From NCBI RefSeq assembly GCF_009905375.1, contig NC_133653.1, positions 94,016,609 through 94,080,608 of the forward strand: DNA of 64,000 nt, given 5' to 3'. Shown one piece after another: positions 22,279 through 37,200 of the stretch. Positions within the stretch are counted from its first letter, which is position 1, and each line of letters opens with the position of its first letter. Both the position numbers and the translations under genes were made by a program. Under the pieces are notes generated by a model, which made no database searches, was not told the origin of the DNA, and saw only the letters and a list, made by a program, of their open reading frames with translations. The DNA is from Apium graveolens. Lineage: Eukaryota; Streptophyta; Magnoliopsida; Apiales; Apiaceae.

Positions 22279-25200
22279 ATGGCTAGACAACATTTTCCAG
22301 CACAAGATGTGTCACCGAGATCAAGAGAATATGAAGGTCCTTCGAGGTGGAATGAGTATTTAAGTCAAGATGTCATGTTTCAAGTTGAACCGAGGACTTT
22401 TAGGAATGTTCGCTCTGAAGGACCGGCACAGAGTTCTGTTGGATCTCATAAGGGGTTAAATATGCAGTGGGTGTATCAACTTACACAAGTTGCCGAAGGG
22501 TTGATGGCCAAAATATATAGATTAAATCAAATTTTGGACTACCCAGATTCAGCGGGTCACAATTTCTCAGAAGCATTTTGGAAATCCGGGGTCTTCCCAA
22601 ATCTTCCTAAAATTTGTACCCTTCTCTCCAAGAAGTTTCCGGAGCATCACAGCAAATTACAACTTGAACGAGTAAGAGTTGATCTTTTTTCCGATGTTGA
22701 ATGTTTTTTGGAAATCTACTAAATGCATCCTGCAAGTCTTTTTTAATAAAAAATTCCTTTAGGTTGATAAGGTTGCAATCGATGCTTTAAATGACCATGC
22801 GGAAGTTTACTCACAAAGCTTGGAGCCATGGGTTCAGGTGCGTAGTTGATGCTTGTTAACTATAATCTTGCTTACATATAATTGCTGTATGAATACTGCT
22901 GTTTGATTTTTTTTTTTTCATTAATAGAACCTAAAACATAATCGACTTATTAAGCTACAAGACTAGAGATTTCCTAGTTCTAGAATTGTCGAGAGCAAGT
23001 TTAAGTGCCTTCAAATTTAGAAAATGGTACTCTTTGGACAAGTCGATTCTAGAGGAAGATGTTTATTTGAATTTTTTAATTTAGTTGAAATTATGTGCAA
23101 GAAAGTAGCGGATTAGACTGAACTTGCGATGACAGGTTGCTAAACCTTAAGAAGATTATAAAAGTTGAAAATTTCATAATATGAGTAGGAGCATATCTAC
23201 TATACTGTTAAAGTGAAACAACCACCAGGATAAAGATTTGAGGAATTAATTACTTTAGTGTTTTTCTTTATATGAATTAAATTATCTCATAAACTTTTGC
23301 TTCATTTAAATACTTCAAAGCATAATAAATTCGTTCACAAGCATGACCGTGGGCAACCTTATAAACAAAATGTTATTGTTTGCAAATTCTTTTTTTTTTG
23401 GATAGAAAGGCTCGTTAGGTTGATGTTGGCTTGCTGTACATTCCTTACTTTTGCATACATTTATACTAATTTTTCATTGAGCTAAGGCAGTTCTTTATTG
23501 GCATGTACACTTTCAAAACTCTTATATTTTGCTGTAATTGACTGGACTAGCTGCTTCTTGACCTAATGGCATTTCGGGAACAAGCTTTGCGACTCATTTT
23601 GGATCTAAGCAGCACTGTAATTACATTGTTGGTGAGTTACTAGTCCGTTGTATTACCGCACGTAATGTAGATCATGGAGGCTTATTTTCTTAAGGGTTAA
23701 TTTGGTGCTTGAACTTAAATTTTATTACATATCATGGTTCCAGACGCCAATTTTCCTCTTCACTAATAAATAAATCTTTATCAATTAATGTATACATGTG
23801 AAAACTAATTGGATCATCTTAAACTTCCATAGCCTTCTACGTTTCTAAGGTATTTCTCTAATTTCTAGGTCACTTCTCTTGCAGCCCCATCAGAACTCCC
23901 TTATACTACACGCATTTATGGACCTTTTTTGTTCCTTTGTAAAGGTTAATCTCCTTGCTGAGAAGGTAAGAATACGCTCTATGCATGTACTTGTTTGTTA
24001 GTGGCGGGGATCCCTACAATAATAACTTATTCAGTCCGGTGGTTCACTCACTAACTTATTTATTCCGGTACTTTCACCACAGATACCTAGGAAGATGATG
24101 CTACAGGTGTACAACCTTCTGCATGCCATATTAAGAAGTGACCGAGATTGTGATTTTTATCATCGGTGAGGCCATCCTTTTTGCATTTTGTTCCGTGTTC
24201 TTTATTACAATTCTACTTTGAACTTTCATATTGCCATTTCGGTACTGATGGATAGAGATCATATAATTATTTAGTAAGGAAATGGCATATGTTGAAAGTA
24301 ATTTAAGCTGATCTAATGAAAAGTACGCCCTACAACCTATTCTTATTTGAATACCTTTTAACTCGATAGGACCAGATTATTATATTGGGCCTGTTTTTTT
24401 GAACTTATCATCCCCTTTTTTCCTCTTATAAGATTATAAGAGGAAGAAAAGCTGAAACAATCATCCATTACCTCTTTTTTCAGCTACTCTGCATATCCTA
24501 TTTAGAAGCTTTAAATCCAAATTTTTACAGGCTCTTTTATGATATTAGTACAGCATTCTGAAAAATCCTATTTTGTAAAGACAAGTTCATGTTGATTGGA
24601 TGAAGAACCATAAACTTATGAAGTTAACTAAAATGTGAGTAATGAACTGAAGATAATACTTAGTATACATTGCACAAATTAACACAGAGCTGTTCTAATT
24701 TGATTTTATGTTGAAAATATATTTCCAGCATATCAGCAGTGGTTTTATTTGATATCCTACTGCATAATTATCAAATTAAGCTTAAATGTTTTATTATTCT
24801 GGATACAGCTTGGTCCAATTTATAGACGCCTACGATCCACCATTAAAAGGGTTACATGAAGATCTGAATTTTGTCAGTCCTCGTATTGGGGAGGTATGGT
24901 ATCTAATTATTTGTTTATAAATTGTTATTACTATTTATGCAATATCGTGCATTTTAAATTTCTTGCCTTTTTCTTCTTGCTGACCACCTAGCAGACGTTT
25001 CGGCTATTTGCATACATTTGCTTAATTTTCTATCGTATATACAAACTGAAACTTGATGTTTTTGTTATTCTCTATTGGGATAGCCATTCGGATTTTTGTT
25101 AGGAGTTACTGATACCAGCAGCGAAGTGTGCTTTTGCTGAAAGTAATGAAACTGGTAGTGAGCCTGCTAAAAGAATGTGAACAAAATAAGATATTTTATT

Positions 25201-28200
25201 ATCTATTAAATTATTGGAATATGTTATTTTTCAATTTGATTGGAGGTAAACAGCTCAGTTTTACTTGTTAGTAACATTTCTCCAGTGATCAACTCGGAAG
25301 CTTATTGCGACGTTTTATGGATCAAGGGCTTGATCTATAACAAAATAATTAATAATATGAAGTAGCAGATATCATATACACGCATTACGGCTAATCAGGT
25401 GGTGGCAAACTGATAACTTGGCATAATTCTCGTGTCAATTTGACAATGATGTTTGTGTATTAAACTTCGTTTCTTAATTTTTTTCTGAGTACTATATTAG
25501 AGTTGTTGCTCTGTATAATCATATATCATTAGTATTACAATCATGTGTCATTAGTATCTTGGTTTTCTCTTTGACTGCTCAGATCTTTTAAATTAGGTGC
25601 TGTGAGTAGTTTTGCTGACAACTATAACAAGCAACCTTGTATTCTTATCAGGTTTTAGAAGCAGTTGGACCCATCGTTTTCTTATCGACTGACACAAGAA
25701 AGCTCAGAAACGAGGGCTTTCTAAGTCCATTTCATCCTCGATTTCCTGACATCCTTACAAATTCAGCACATCCGATGGTATATGCCCTTAGCCCCTTATC
25801 CTAATTGTTGGTGAAATATTTAAAAGGATTTTATAGTAGTACTTTGTATACTTGTGCCGGCTAATACTTGTAGGCATTATATTGAACATATTACCGAAGA
25901 AAAAAAAACTAACAGTTACAATTTGGTGCCACCTCTCTATCTATACCTTTACTCATGTACTCGTACTTCAGTAACTAAATCGCAAGGGTTTTTTTTGGTG
26001 GATGCTCTTGCAGAGGGCACAAGACTTGGCAAATGTAACATCCTATCGGGAATGGGTATTAATTGGCTATCTTTGTTGTCCGGATGAACTTCTGCGGGTG
26101 ACCAGCATTGATATTGCTTTGGTAAGTTAGCAGTTCTATGTAATCCCCTTTATGAATGGTTAATATTTGTACTAAACATACTTATTTCTGTTTTTGCTTG
26201 CTTCTTTCAGGTGGTTCTAAAAGAAAATCTAGTCCTTAGTTTATTTAGAGATGAGGTAAGTTCTACTGGTTACTTTAGAATCACAATATTAAATCCGGGT
26301 CAGGGTAAGTTCTATTGGTTACTTTAGAGTCACAATATTAAACAGGGCCAGGCTAATTCCTGTTTGTTCTTAAAAAATGTAGTATATACTGTTGCACGAG
26401 GAATATCACATGTATGTTTTGCCAAGGATATTGGAATCAAAGAAGATGGCCAAATCTGGACGTACAAAACAAAAAGAAGCAGATCTGGAGTACAGTGTTG
26501 CAAAGCAGGTCGAGAAAATGATCAGGTACAGATTGAAGTTATATGATCCTAATTGTGCAATTTTATCATTACATTGGCGCACTTTGTCATAGGTTGTAGT
26601 AACTTTGCATATTTGGTGGTATATCTGACAGAGCTTTTTATAAGCAAGATGAGGCTCTCTCTTTTTTTTAATATATATAAATATTTCAAGCATGTATGTT
26701 GGCAGTGGATGTTACTACTCCATCTTAATCACTTAAAGTTGATTGTTAATATATATCATATATGAATTCTTTGTCGTATTTTGTTGCAATATCATCCGGA
26801 GTAGCAATCCTGACAGCATGTAAATGTCATGAATTATGGGTGTGGCTGAGCTGTAAAATTCGTTAAAATTAAATAACTCAACATTGCCTACTATACCAAA
26901 CTAGGTAAGATGAGCAGAAATAAATAATAAGTCTAAAAATGGAGGAGAATAAGAAACAACTGAAGCAAAATACCACAAGTATCAAAATATTGATTTGAAT
27001 TATAAAAAGACTGAAATAAGATCGCCCATAAATTGAAACGTGCATACTATAGTACTATAAATATGTCTAACAAAATTGCACATGAAAATAAACCATAATA
27101 GAAACATATTAAAATATGTGGAAAAGAAGGGGGAGGGGTGGTGGAGTAAGTAAAGGTGTTGGACCATGTTTAGACTCTCTGCTGTCTTGTATGTTAATTA
27201 TTTTTATCTTCATTACAAATGATCATGCACCGATATATAGGTCTATGTGTAATTTTCTAAGATTCTTGTAAATGTTTCCTTGTGGAATTTTATCAAACCT
27301 TACTAATAATAGGTTCTCTTGATCCTATCCAGCTTGCCATGACCATACAATCATGCCAAAATATTAATTCATAAATGTCCATTTTATGAGACTTTACTAC
27401 TTGTTTTTGCATCAAGTATTTTCGCAAATAATATATCCTCACTGTCGTCTTATGGAGCTTTAACTTCAAATTAGTTCAAAATATTATTACTGTCAAATAC
27501 CATAATGCACATTGCATCCTGCTCTAATTGTAAAATCTACATCCTTAATCTTTCATCCCTGGGGAGTGTTACCAACATTCTAAACACAGAGTTGATTGGC
27601 ACTTATTCCCCGTGCACACTCACGACGTCTGCATCTTTCTACGTAAGAATTGCTATAATAAATCCTATTTTGTTTGACAACCATCATCTATTTCATAGAC
27701 TTATAATATGCCTGAGTTTAGGTCAACTCCTCTCTTGATATTTTTTAATTCACGCAATATGGTCCAAAAATGATAGACACTAGGCTTCAATTCATATCGC
27801 TTTAGCCATGTCCTGTGATTAGGAACTCATATGACAATCATCTCAAAGTTTCAAGTCTAAACATAAGTACTACATTATAAATGTCCCTACTCAAGTCAAC
27901 ATACTCGACCCTTCTCTTCTCAAAAAATAAGGATCAAGAGAAGTTTTTCAAGAAAGAGTGCTAGTGGGAGAAACCTAAACTGAAATTTTATATGGCTCTG
28001 TCTTTGTAAAATGTGGACATTTTTTTGTTCATTTGTGTTATTAGCTTTGTTTTATTAGTTTTCTAAAGCTCATCTGATCTTTTAAATCAAATTCTATGTG
28101 TAGAATAATAAGTTGGAGTTATTTAGGTAAATAAGAATAGGGGTGTTATAGGTGAAACGATGGTGATGTGCTTATAACTACTGGTAAAAGATATTTCTGG

Positions 28201-31200
28201 GACCATTCCATTCATTGTTCCGACATTTTGTGATGGTGGTTGAATTTATGCATGGAACTGTGACATTGTTTTACCTTTCACTTGGAACTCTAGGATCTAT
28301 CAGAATGATATTTACTGACAAGGCGATTATGGGAGCTTTTTAACTAGGATTGGATAGAGGAAATACTCACGAACTTCCAAACCTGCAATGGCACAAAGAC
28401 CGCACCCAATAAGGGGTAATCCCACTCTATATGAAATATGCATTGGAGGGAAATTGAATCCTTAACCTTGTGAAACACAAGTACAGGTCATGCCATTGGA
28501 CCAAAGGCTGATTAAAATAATTAATTAGAAAGCTGAAAATGTTGACTGTTTGCGTTAAATGTTAAGAAAGTGATTATAGACCTGTTCAAAAACTCGTTTG
28601 ACCCGGAACTTGCATACAATTTTGATATGTGGTAGTAGTGGTAAGGAATTTGGTAATGTTTGGTCAGAAAGTGCATAGTTTGCATAATTGAGTAACACTG
28701 TTGAATATTTGTCAGAAGTTCTGTCCAGATTTGTGTATGTTGGACAAAATTTATTCACAGGATGTATCGCTCAAAGGACCAGTTGTCCCGAAGGTTTCTG
28801 ATGATTCATGATTAAGATTTAGAGTATTTCTTAAAGAGTTTCCACGTGTTAAATGGGGGAGAGGGAGGTGTGTATATGACTTTATTAGATGGTTTCCCTG
28901 AAACAAGTTTCCTTCAACAAGTTATACTGAAATTTATTTATTAAAATATGTAGCAAGGATACGTTCACTATAGCTTATTCGATCTCATATCAATTTCCCT
29001 GGTCACAATTTCTCTATTTCCTTGCTGAATTGTTCCTTGTTCCAAGTTTCAAGTTAATTTCTGTACTCTTCTGTTGGAACTAAAAGACTTGTCATAATTT
29101 CTGTAAAATATTGACTAAATACTTTGAGGAAGTTGCAACAGCTTATTCTGGTCTGGCCATAAAGTTCATAAATAGATAAAATTTATGTTTGATTGTGGAA
29201 TGTGGATGGTTGTTCACTCCTGGGATTTATCACTTTAGCTGTGTTACTCCGACCCGTCACTTCCGGTCGTCGTACCCGTGTCGACCCGACCCGACCCGAC
29301 CCGACACGGGACACGACGCGGGATACGGGGCGGATTCGCCATCCCGAAAACCGACCCTTCGTCGTCATCCTTGTTGTCGGAAACGTTGTATTTGTATGTG
29401 GTTCCTTGGATATTTACTTTTACTGATATCAAATAAAAAGGGGAAGAATATGATGGAGACAGAAGGCCTGAAAGAGATGAGGATATATTGAAGAATTGAA
29501 GACCAGAGAAGAAGAAGAAGATGAAAAGAAACCGAAGAAAAGTAAAAAAGTAGAGACGGTATATATGTATGTATATTATATATGTATAAACAGAAGCAAT
29601 AAATAATGGATGTATCTGGACGATGCTTTGTCCACGTTTTTTGAGATAAGAATGAGCTGACCAGCTGTCTTCCACTAACAACACAACATGTTTAAATATT
29701 TGTATTTTATTATTACATATTGACTTATAAAGTAATAGTAAGAATTAAGTGTCATCTACCAACCTTGACTCCTGAGTCTTGTCCATTTTAAATGACTGCC
29801 TTACTTTATTTTATAATTATGAATTTTACCAAAACTAATTATATTATATATTTAATTATTTATTATTTATTTTTATAATATAAAATAATAAATATAATTT
29901 AAATTATGCCGTGTCCCCGTACCTGTGTCTAAAATTCGGACGGTGTCCCCGTGTCCTATATTTTTTAAGATGCCGAGTCCGACACCCGGATATGTGTCGT
30001 ATCCGACGTTCCGTACCCAAGTCTGAGCTACACAGCACTTTAGTAGTTGTGATCAAGTTTTCGTTTCGTGTACTGTTGTACCATACCCGATTGGAGTTGA
30101 CGTAGTTGATCTTATTAACTGCAGTGAGGTCCATGACCAAGCGCTATCATCCTGTGATGCCATCCACCGAGAAAGGAGAACGTTGTTGAAGCAAGAAACT
30201 GGAAGAATGGTTCTTTTCTTTACTGACCAGCCGAGTTTACTGGCTCCTAATATTCAGGTACACTGTGTTTAAAAACTGTCCTGATAATTTGTTTTCAGAT
30301 TATTCTTATAATTTCTTTTCATCCTCAAAAACTGTTGTCTTTTTATTTGACACTGTCTGGTGTCTTGAATAGTTTTACTGGGAAAGTCTTAGATTTATCA
30401 GATAATTGTTCGCGAAGAAGGCCTTTTTGAAACTGAATTTGGGTGCAACTGTATTTGTCTTTTTGTTAGAAATAAGATGAGACAGATGATATGATGGGAT
30501 GATTTCATGATTGTAGCTGCAAGCCTTTCAGTAGGTTTCATGGAGAAATTACAATTTTTATTTAAAAAAGGAACAAGAGAATTGGGCATTTTGCAAGAAG
30601 GTTCTCACAAAAAGCCAAACAAGTTCCCTCATATATAGTATTACGTGGTTGATATTCCCAAGCTAAAGTCTCGAGTCCTTTGGTGGAAAAGGAATTTCTA
30701 GACAAGTAAAATGCCTTTTATCGAGCTTGGATTGATTCCTCATGCCCGTAGAAGACCCTATAAAATAGAAAATGTCAAGTGTGCTAGGAGATACTAGTGG
30801 TTTCTTGAGGTTTCTCAAAAACATTTGTCCATGGAAAATTCTAAATAGACCTAATTTTATATCTCTGTCAGTTAGTGGGAAGTGTCCAAATTTCATCTAA
30901 CTATCTAAGGATAGCAAATGTTGTTTTCAAGCATCCAAGGTCATTGAAGAGTCCGAGGACCATAATATATATGTAGAACTTTTATTATGGAAGGTACAGC
31001 TAAAAATTGGGCAAACCTCCTTCATTTGCATCCATTATTGAATTTGTGGTCAAGATTCCATCTATAGGCCTTACTATGAACATCAATAATAGACCGCACG
31101 AGGCTTAAGGGCTGAAATATTTCCTCCATGGCATAATGCTGTAAATGTACTCTGATAAGGCCGAAGGCACCTATAATTGGTCACCCGTTTATGAAGTACC

Positions 31201-34200
31201 TTTTTGCTGACACTGGTATGCTGTTTATGCAGATGGTATTTTCTGCCTTGGCTTTAGCTCAAAGTGAGGTTATATGGTATTTCCAGCATGTAGGCATTGC
31301 ATCGTCAAAATCTAGAGCAGCTAGACTGGTGCCTGTGGCCGTTGTAAGTAGTTAATTTATATCATATTTTTATCTAAAACTCTCAACTGAGTATATAACT
31401 ATTGCTCTGTAATTTAGCTTTGCCCAATTGGAGCATGCTGTGTTTAGTTGACTAACATGCTTTATCATAATTGCAGGATCCAAATGATCCAACTATTGGG
31501 TTCTTGTTGGATGGGATGGACCGGCTTTGTTGTTTAGTCCGCAAGTATATTGCAGGTTAGCTTACTGCGAAATGATGCAGTATTTTAATTTTTATTGTTG
31601 GTCACTCTTTTTTATTTTATAGGTTCGTGGCTCTTAGAATGATTATTCCAGTGTTTTCACTTTTCATATATTTTCTTATTTTCACCTTGCAAATCTGTAG
31701 TAATAGATTCTTCTATATCTTTGTCTAAATTCCAGTGGTTGTTTAATGATGTTTAATTGTTTATTAACACCCAGAGGGGACGCAATGTATGCCAACTAAT
31801 CTAGTTATTTGTCTACTAGACTGTGGTTTTCTCATTCAGACAGCATAGCAGGGGTAATACAGTATATGAGAATGTGGATTCGCTTTTCATCCTCCTATTA
31901 ACCAACAAATAGTATTTGAAAGAAGATTTTTGAATTCATTACATGCGTCTCATGGATGCAGAAAAATATAGATGTGTCTCATGGATTTAAACTGCACCTA
32001 ATACTTATGTTTTGACAGAGTTGAATATTAATATGTCTGTCAATGTATTAATCAATTGTTTGTGCAGCAATTCGAGGATATGCGTTGTCATACCTCTCAT
32101 CTTGTGCTGGAAGAATCCGATTTTTGCTTGGTACTCCAGGAATGGTGGCTCTTGATCTTGATGCCAGTTTAAAAGGACTTTTTCAGAAGATTGTACAGCA
32201 TCTTGAAAGCATACCAAAACCACAAGGCGAAAATATATCTGCCATCACATGTGATCTATCTGTAAGAGTTTGCAATATGCACATCCAATTCCTATGTGTA
32301 GGAACAAATGATAAATCTATGCTCAAACTCGTTACATTCAAGCTAAGGGCCTTCTATTTAAAATTTGTGTCCTATAGTAACGGAAAATGCAAACCGTAAA
32401 TCGGCGTTAGGAGTTGTCTAATTATTATTAGTGGGGACTTTTAATATAAAATTAGTAAAAAAGGCACTGTTTCCTTTTTAGGAATCAAGTACATTACATT
32501 TGCACTGGCTCAATATCACACTTTCTGTAATATGGATCTAATAAATTTTTGAGGCGTAATCATGTATTTTGTAGTTTCTAAACCATCGTTGGAGAGAACT
32601 TCATGAAAGGAAAAAAATCCTTATTTCCCAAAATTGGAAACATTTCTAGAATATAGAAGGGTAATTGGTAAATCTCTTTTCCTGAATATTTGTTGACTAA
32701 CTAGAGATGGAGTAGTGGTGACAGATTTGGAACTTAGGTAACAAAAGAAGAATCTATGTCTTACACTTTCTTTTCTTTTGTAAATGAAGGTGGGTATAGA
32801 CTATACATCAATATATACCATATTCTTATAAATGTTTTGCAACTTCCACAGAACAGTTTTCTTTTACTCCAGCTACTAATTCTAAACACATTTGTTTATC
32901 AGGAGTTGCGCAAGGACTGGGTATCTGTATTGATGATTGTCACTTCTGCTCGATCATCCATTAACATTAGACATTTGGAGAAAGCTACAGTATCTACTGG
33001 GAAAGAAGGCTTATTATCAGAAGGAAATGCTGCATACAATTGGTCCAGGTGCACTAATGCTTTGATCTGGAAATGCCAATTAGTCTTTATCTACCTATAT
33101 AACAGGGCAAATCTTACACATCGAATATACCCTTTTTCCTTGTATTTTCTTCTTCTAAATTTGTGTTTTTCATAGTTATTGGGTTTTCAGTAGGAAGTGC
33201 TGCACATGACATTACTCTAATAATACTGGAAAATTCTTTGGGATATTAGTGAATTTATCTATCACTTCTATATGTTGTTCTGATGAGAAAAAGTGCACCA
33301 AGACATGCATTACACATTAGATAATTTTGGCTTCTTTTGGCTATTGGGTACAGAATGTGTCCACCTTGTACCTTAATTAGGCTAGTCTTGGAATATTTTG
33401 TTTAGAGAGAACATGAGTCTGGACGTTTCTTCATAACTTATGGTCATGTGCATGGAGTCGATATTTAAGTGAAGAGCCAACTTATAAGGACTTGACTTCT
33501 GATATGTATGAAGGAGTTTTGGAATCCCACGAACAGCCAATGCGATGAGGTTTCCTGATTATATGTCTGTGAGGTTCTGCAAAGCACACTGGCTGGCATG
33601 ACTTTTCAGCTTCTAGTTTCAGATACTTCTAATTTTCAATGAGTTTTTCTATTTGTATTGATTTCAACAAATTTGATCATCATACTATCTCGGGAATTTG
33701 ATTTATTGCTTTTTTATTCTAGACTTCTCTACACAGTACACAGTGTGTGTTCAGCACTGTTACATTTCCATATTTCGCCAGTACCTGAACTTTTTTATAG
33801 GGAATAGATGAGCTGCTTTTATATATGATCTATCGTACAGATACCACTGCGAGTTGATCAAATTGATACATGTCAAATAACAATCCAATTAGTTTATCAT
33901 AGTTTTTTGGGTATCTGTGTATGCATAATATGGAGCGTGGGTATTAGTTATCAATCCTTCTCTCTATTAAAGAATGATAGAACTTTTACACAATTAAAAA
34001 TATTACACTACTAGAGTATAAATGATATCTAGATTTATTCCTACAGCTGAGTTTCATATTTGTGCAGAGTGATGCAGAACAAAGAATTAAAGTATTAGTT
34101 TGTATATATTTTATGTTATTAGTTAGGATTAGATTTAATGTAATTTGTTTTAATATTATATTATAGATCTAGAGATATTCTAGATTATGATAGAGAATAA

Positions 34201-37200
34201 GAAAGGATTTGTTTTCTTTATTAGAAGATTGTTACTTGGTGACTAAGTTTCGGCATTTACTCGTATGTGGCTATATAAGCTAATGTAATCTTTTATTATA
34301 AGCAGAATTGATTGATTATTGAATTGAAAATTGTTTCTCTCTTGTTATGGGTTGTGATCCTAACAAACCTTTCTTCTGCGGTTGAGAAATCCTAGGGGTA
34401 GTGATTCTTCTTGGGTTGGATCACCTTAGGCGTGGGTTTTCTGCAGTTAATCCACATTTATCTATCCTCTTACTTGTTTTTAACCCTTGTCCTGCATCAG
34501 AGAGTAAACTTTATTTTTTGGTTGAGGGGCACTCTTAGCAATAATTTGGTTTGAGGAATTATAATATATTCAAATATGCAATCGTTAACAATGCATCAGG
34601 ATGACACAGACCACGTTATGCAAACAGTATAATATTTTTGTTATTGATGAAATTTGAAAAAAAAATACAATCATCAGTTACCACCAATATAGTTGTTGGC
34701 ATGTTGCTATAAAAAGAGATTTAACAAGTTCACTGTGAAGTTTCTAATCTTAATGCATTTTCTATTTATTTTTACCCATGAGCTCCCGGAGGAGATTATT
34801 TGAGGATTTACTTTTGCCCAATATTATTTCGTGATGGAATACTAGCACACATTTAAATTATGAATTCATGATAAATTCTTCTTGTATTTTTACTTTTGAT
34901 GCAGTACCTTTTTTAAATTGAAGGGGTTATATTTACAAACTATATCTACTGACTTTTATCTCTTCCGAGGCAGATGTGTCGACGAACTTGAATCTCAGCT
35001 ATCAAAACATGGAAGTCTGAAGAAGCTGTACTTCTATCATCAGCATCTTACTGCAGTAAGCTCTGTCTATCTTTATGTGTACGGATTTAAGAGTTTAGCT
35101 CTGTAGTTACGTCACAGTATTTGATTGTAATAATTACTAATCGTAGTCACTTGTAACTTATTTCTACAGGTTTTCAGGAACACCATGTTTGGACCAGAGG
35201 GGCGTCCTCAACACTGTTGTGCTTGGCTTGGGGTTGCTAGCAGTTTTCCAGAGTGTGCTTCTGCAGTTGTTCCAGAAGAGGTTATCAATTTGTCGTTATA
35301 ACTCCGTGTAACAAGTTTATTATTTGTATGTGAATAATGCTTGAGTTATCATGACTCGCTAAATTCGTATATGAAACATACTTGTAGAAATTCATATACA
35401 TTTCAACAAATATACTTTTTGGCCATATACTTGTGACGAAATTGTGTCTTCTCTATGCATGCCTAATGATCTCTATTCAATTAAAGATCTACCTGCCCCC
35501 ATGTTAATTTTAGTTTCCTAGACCTAAAATACTGCATTTTGGTAGTTATTTCTTTTTCTTTTTTGCTAAATCGTTTTGATGGTTATTTCATTTCAACAGA
35601 TTGCTAAAATTGGCCGTGATTCTGTTCAATATGTCGAGTCCCTTATTGAATCCATTATGGGAGGATTGGAAGGGTTAATCAACATCCTTGATTCTGAAGG
35701 AGGATTTGGTTCCCTTGAAATGCAGGTTGTCACTTTTTGTCATGTTATCAACTTGAGGAAGTTTTCTACGTTAATGTAGTATTTTATGTTGACTAATTTG
35801 AGGTTCAATATTAGCTTTACCCGGATCAGGCAGCTATTCTCATGAATTTAACATCTCAAATGTCTTCTATGCCTTCATCAAAATCTCCGAAGGGTGCATC
35901 TGGTTTTCATTTCCCGGGCTATGAAAGCTATCCTGAAAGTAATAGCTCCATCAAGATGTAAGACATTGAAGTTGTGTCATATTTTTTTTTTGTTATGATG
36001 TCGTTTGGTCCACTGGAATGTTTTCCAACATAATTTTGCATTTCTTGTGTTTTTCTGATGCCAGGTTAGAAGCTGCAATGCAGAGGTTGACTAATCTTTG
36101 TTCAGTTTTAAATGACATGGAGCCTATATGTGTTTTAAATCATGTATTTGTTCTAAGGGAGGTATGCATGCTAATACGTTCCTTCTGATGGCTTCATCTG
36201 TAGTGATGTTGAAATACTTCACAAAAGTTTTTCCTTTAATGTCATCCATGTGAAATCTGAATTATTTATATATTTTTCTCAATTATTAATTCGAATGTTT
36301 ACTTGATCCTGATTAAATATGTACTTCTCCACCCATTCCCAAAATTAAAAAACTTCCCGTAAAACTAATCAGATTGTTTCTCTTTTTTTTATGCTTTCTT
36401 TTATTTCAAGTTTATTTGACTTAAGTTATTAAACTTAAGTACCTCAATTGAGTGAAACTACAGAAGTTGTCATGTAAGATGTTACATAGCCATTTATTAC
36501 TATATAAATATAATACTATAATACTATATCTTATTTGAGCATGCTTATTATTTTCTATAATACATGAAAATTCATCTATAAGGTTTGTAATTTAGGCATT
36601 TCTACTCGCTAATAATCGACTTATATCCTAACTTTGCACTTGTGATTTGTAGTACATGAGAGAATGCATCCTTGGAAACTTTAGGAGAAGACTACTTGCA
36701 GTACTAAAAACTGATAATGATCTTCAACGTCCTTCAGTTCTAGAATCACTGATTCGTCGACATGTATCTATAATTCATCTAGCAGAACAACACATCAGCA
36801 TGGACCTCACACAGGGTATCCGGGAAGTTCTGTTGACAGAGGCTTTCTGTGGCCCGGTTTCTGCATTACACTTATTTGAGAAGCCTGCTGAGCAACTTAG
36901 TGGATCGGCTACTGAAGCCGTGTGCAGTTGGTACATAGAGAACATTGTCAAAGACGTCTCTGGTGCTGGGATCTTGTTCTCTCCACTCCATAGATGCTTC
37001 AAGAGTGCTAGACCAGTTGGAGGATATTTTGCTGAGTCAGTAACTGATCTTAGGGAATTGGAAGCCTTTGTTCGTATTTTTGGGGGCTATGGAGTTGACA
37101 GGTTGGACAGAATGATGAAAGAGCATACAGCTGCACTTTTGAATTGCATTGACACTTCACTACGAGCAAATCATGAGGTGTTGGAGGCTATTGTTGGTAG

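Noticed and set aside
29244..29684. 146-aa minus-strand ORF with Arg/Gly/Val-rich C-terminus and a 100-aa plus-strand ORF opposite
   Set aside because: Both read through the (CGACC)n simple repeat in a NAP1 intron. Their composition is that of the repeat, not of a protein.
36775..37002. 75-aa minus-strand ORF
   Set aside because: Antisense shadow of NAP1 exon 21.
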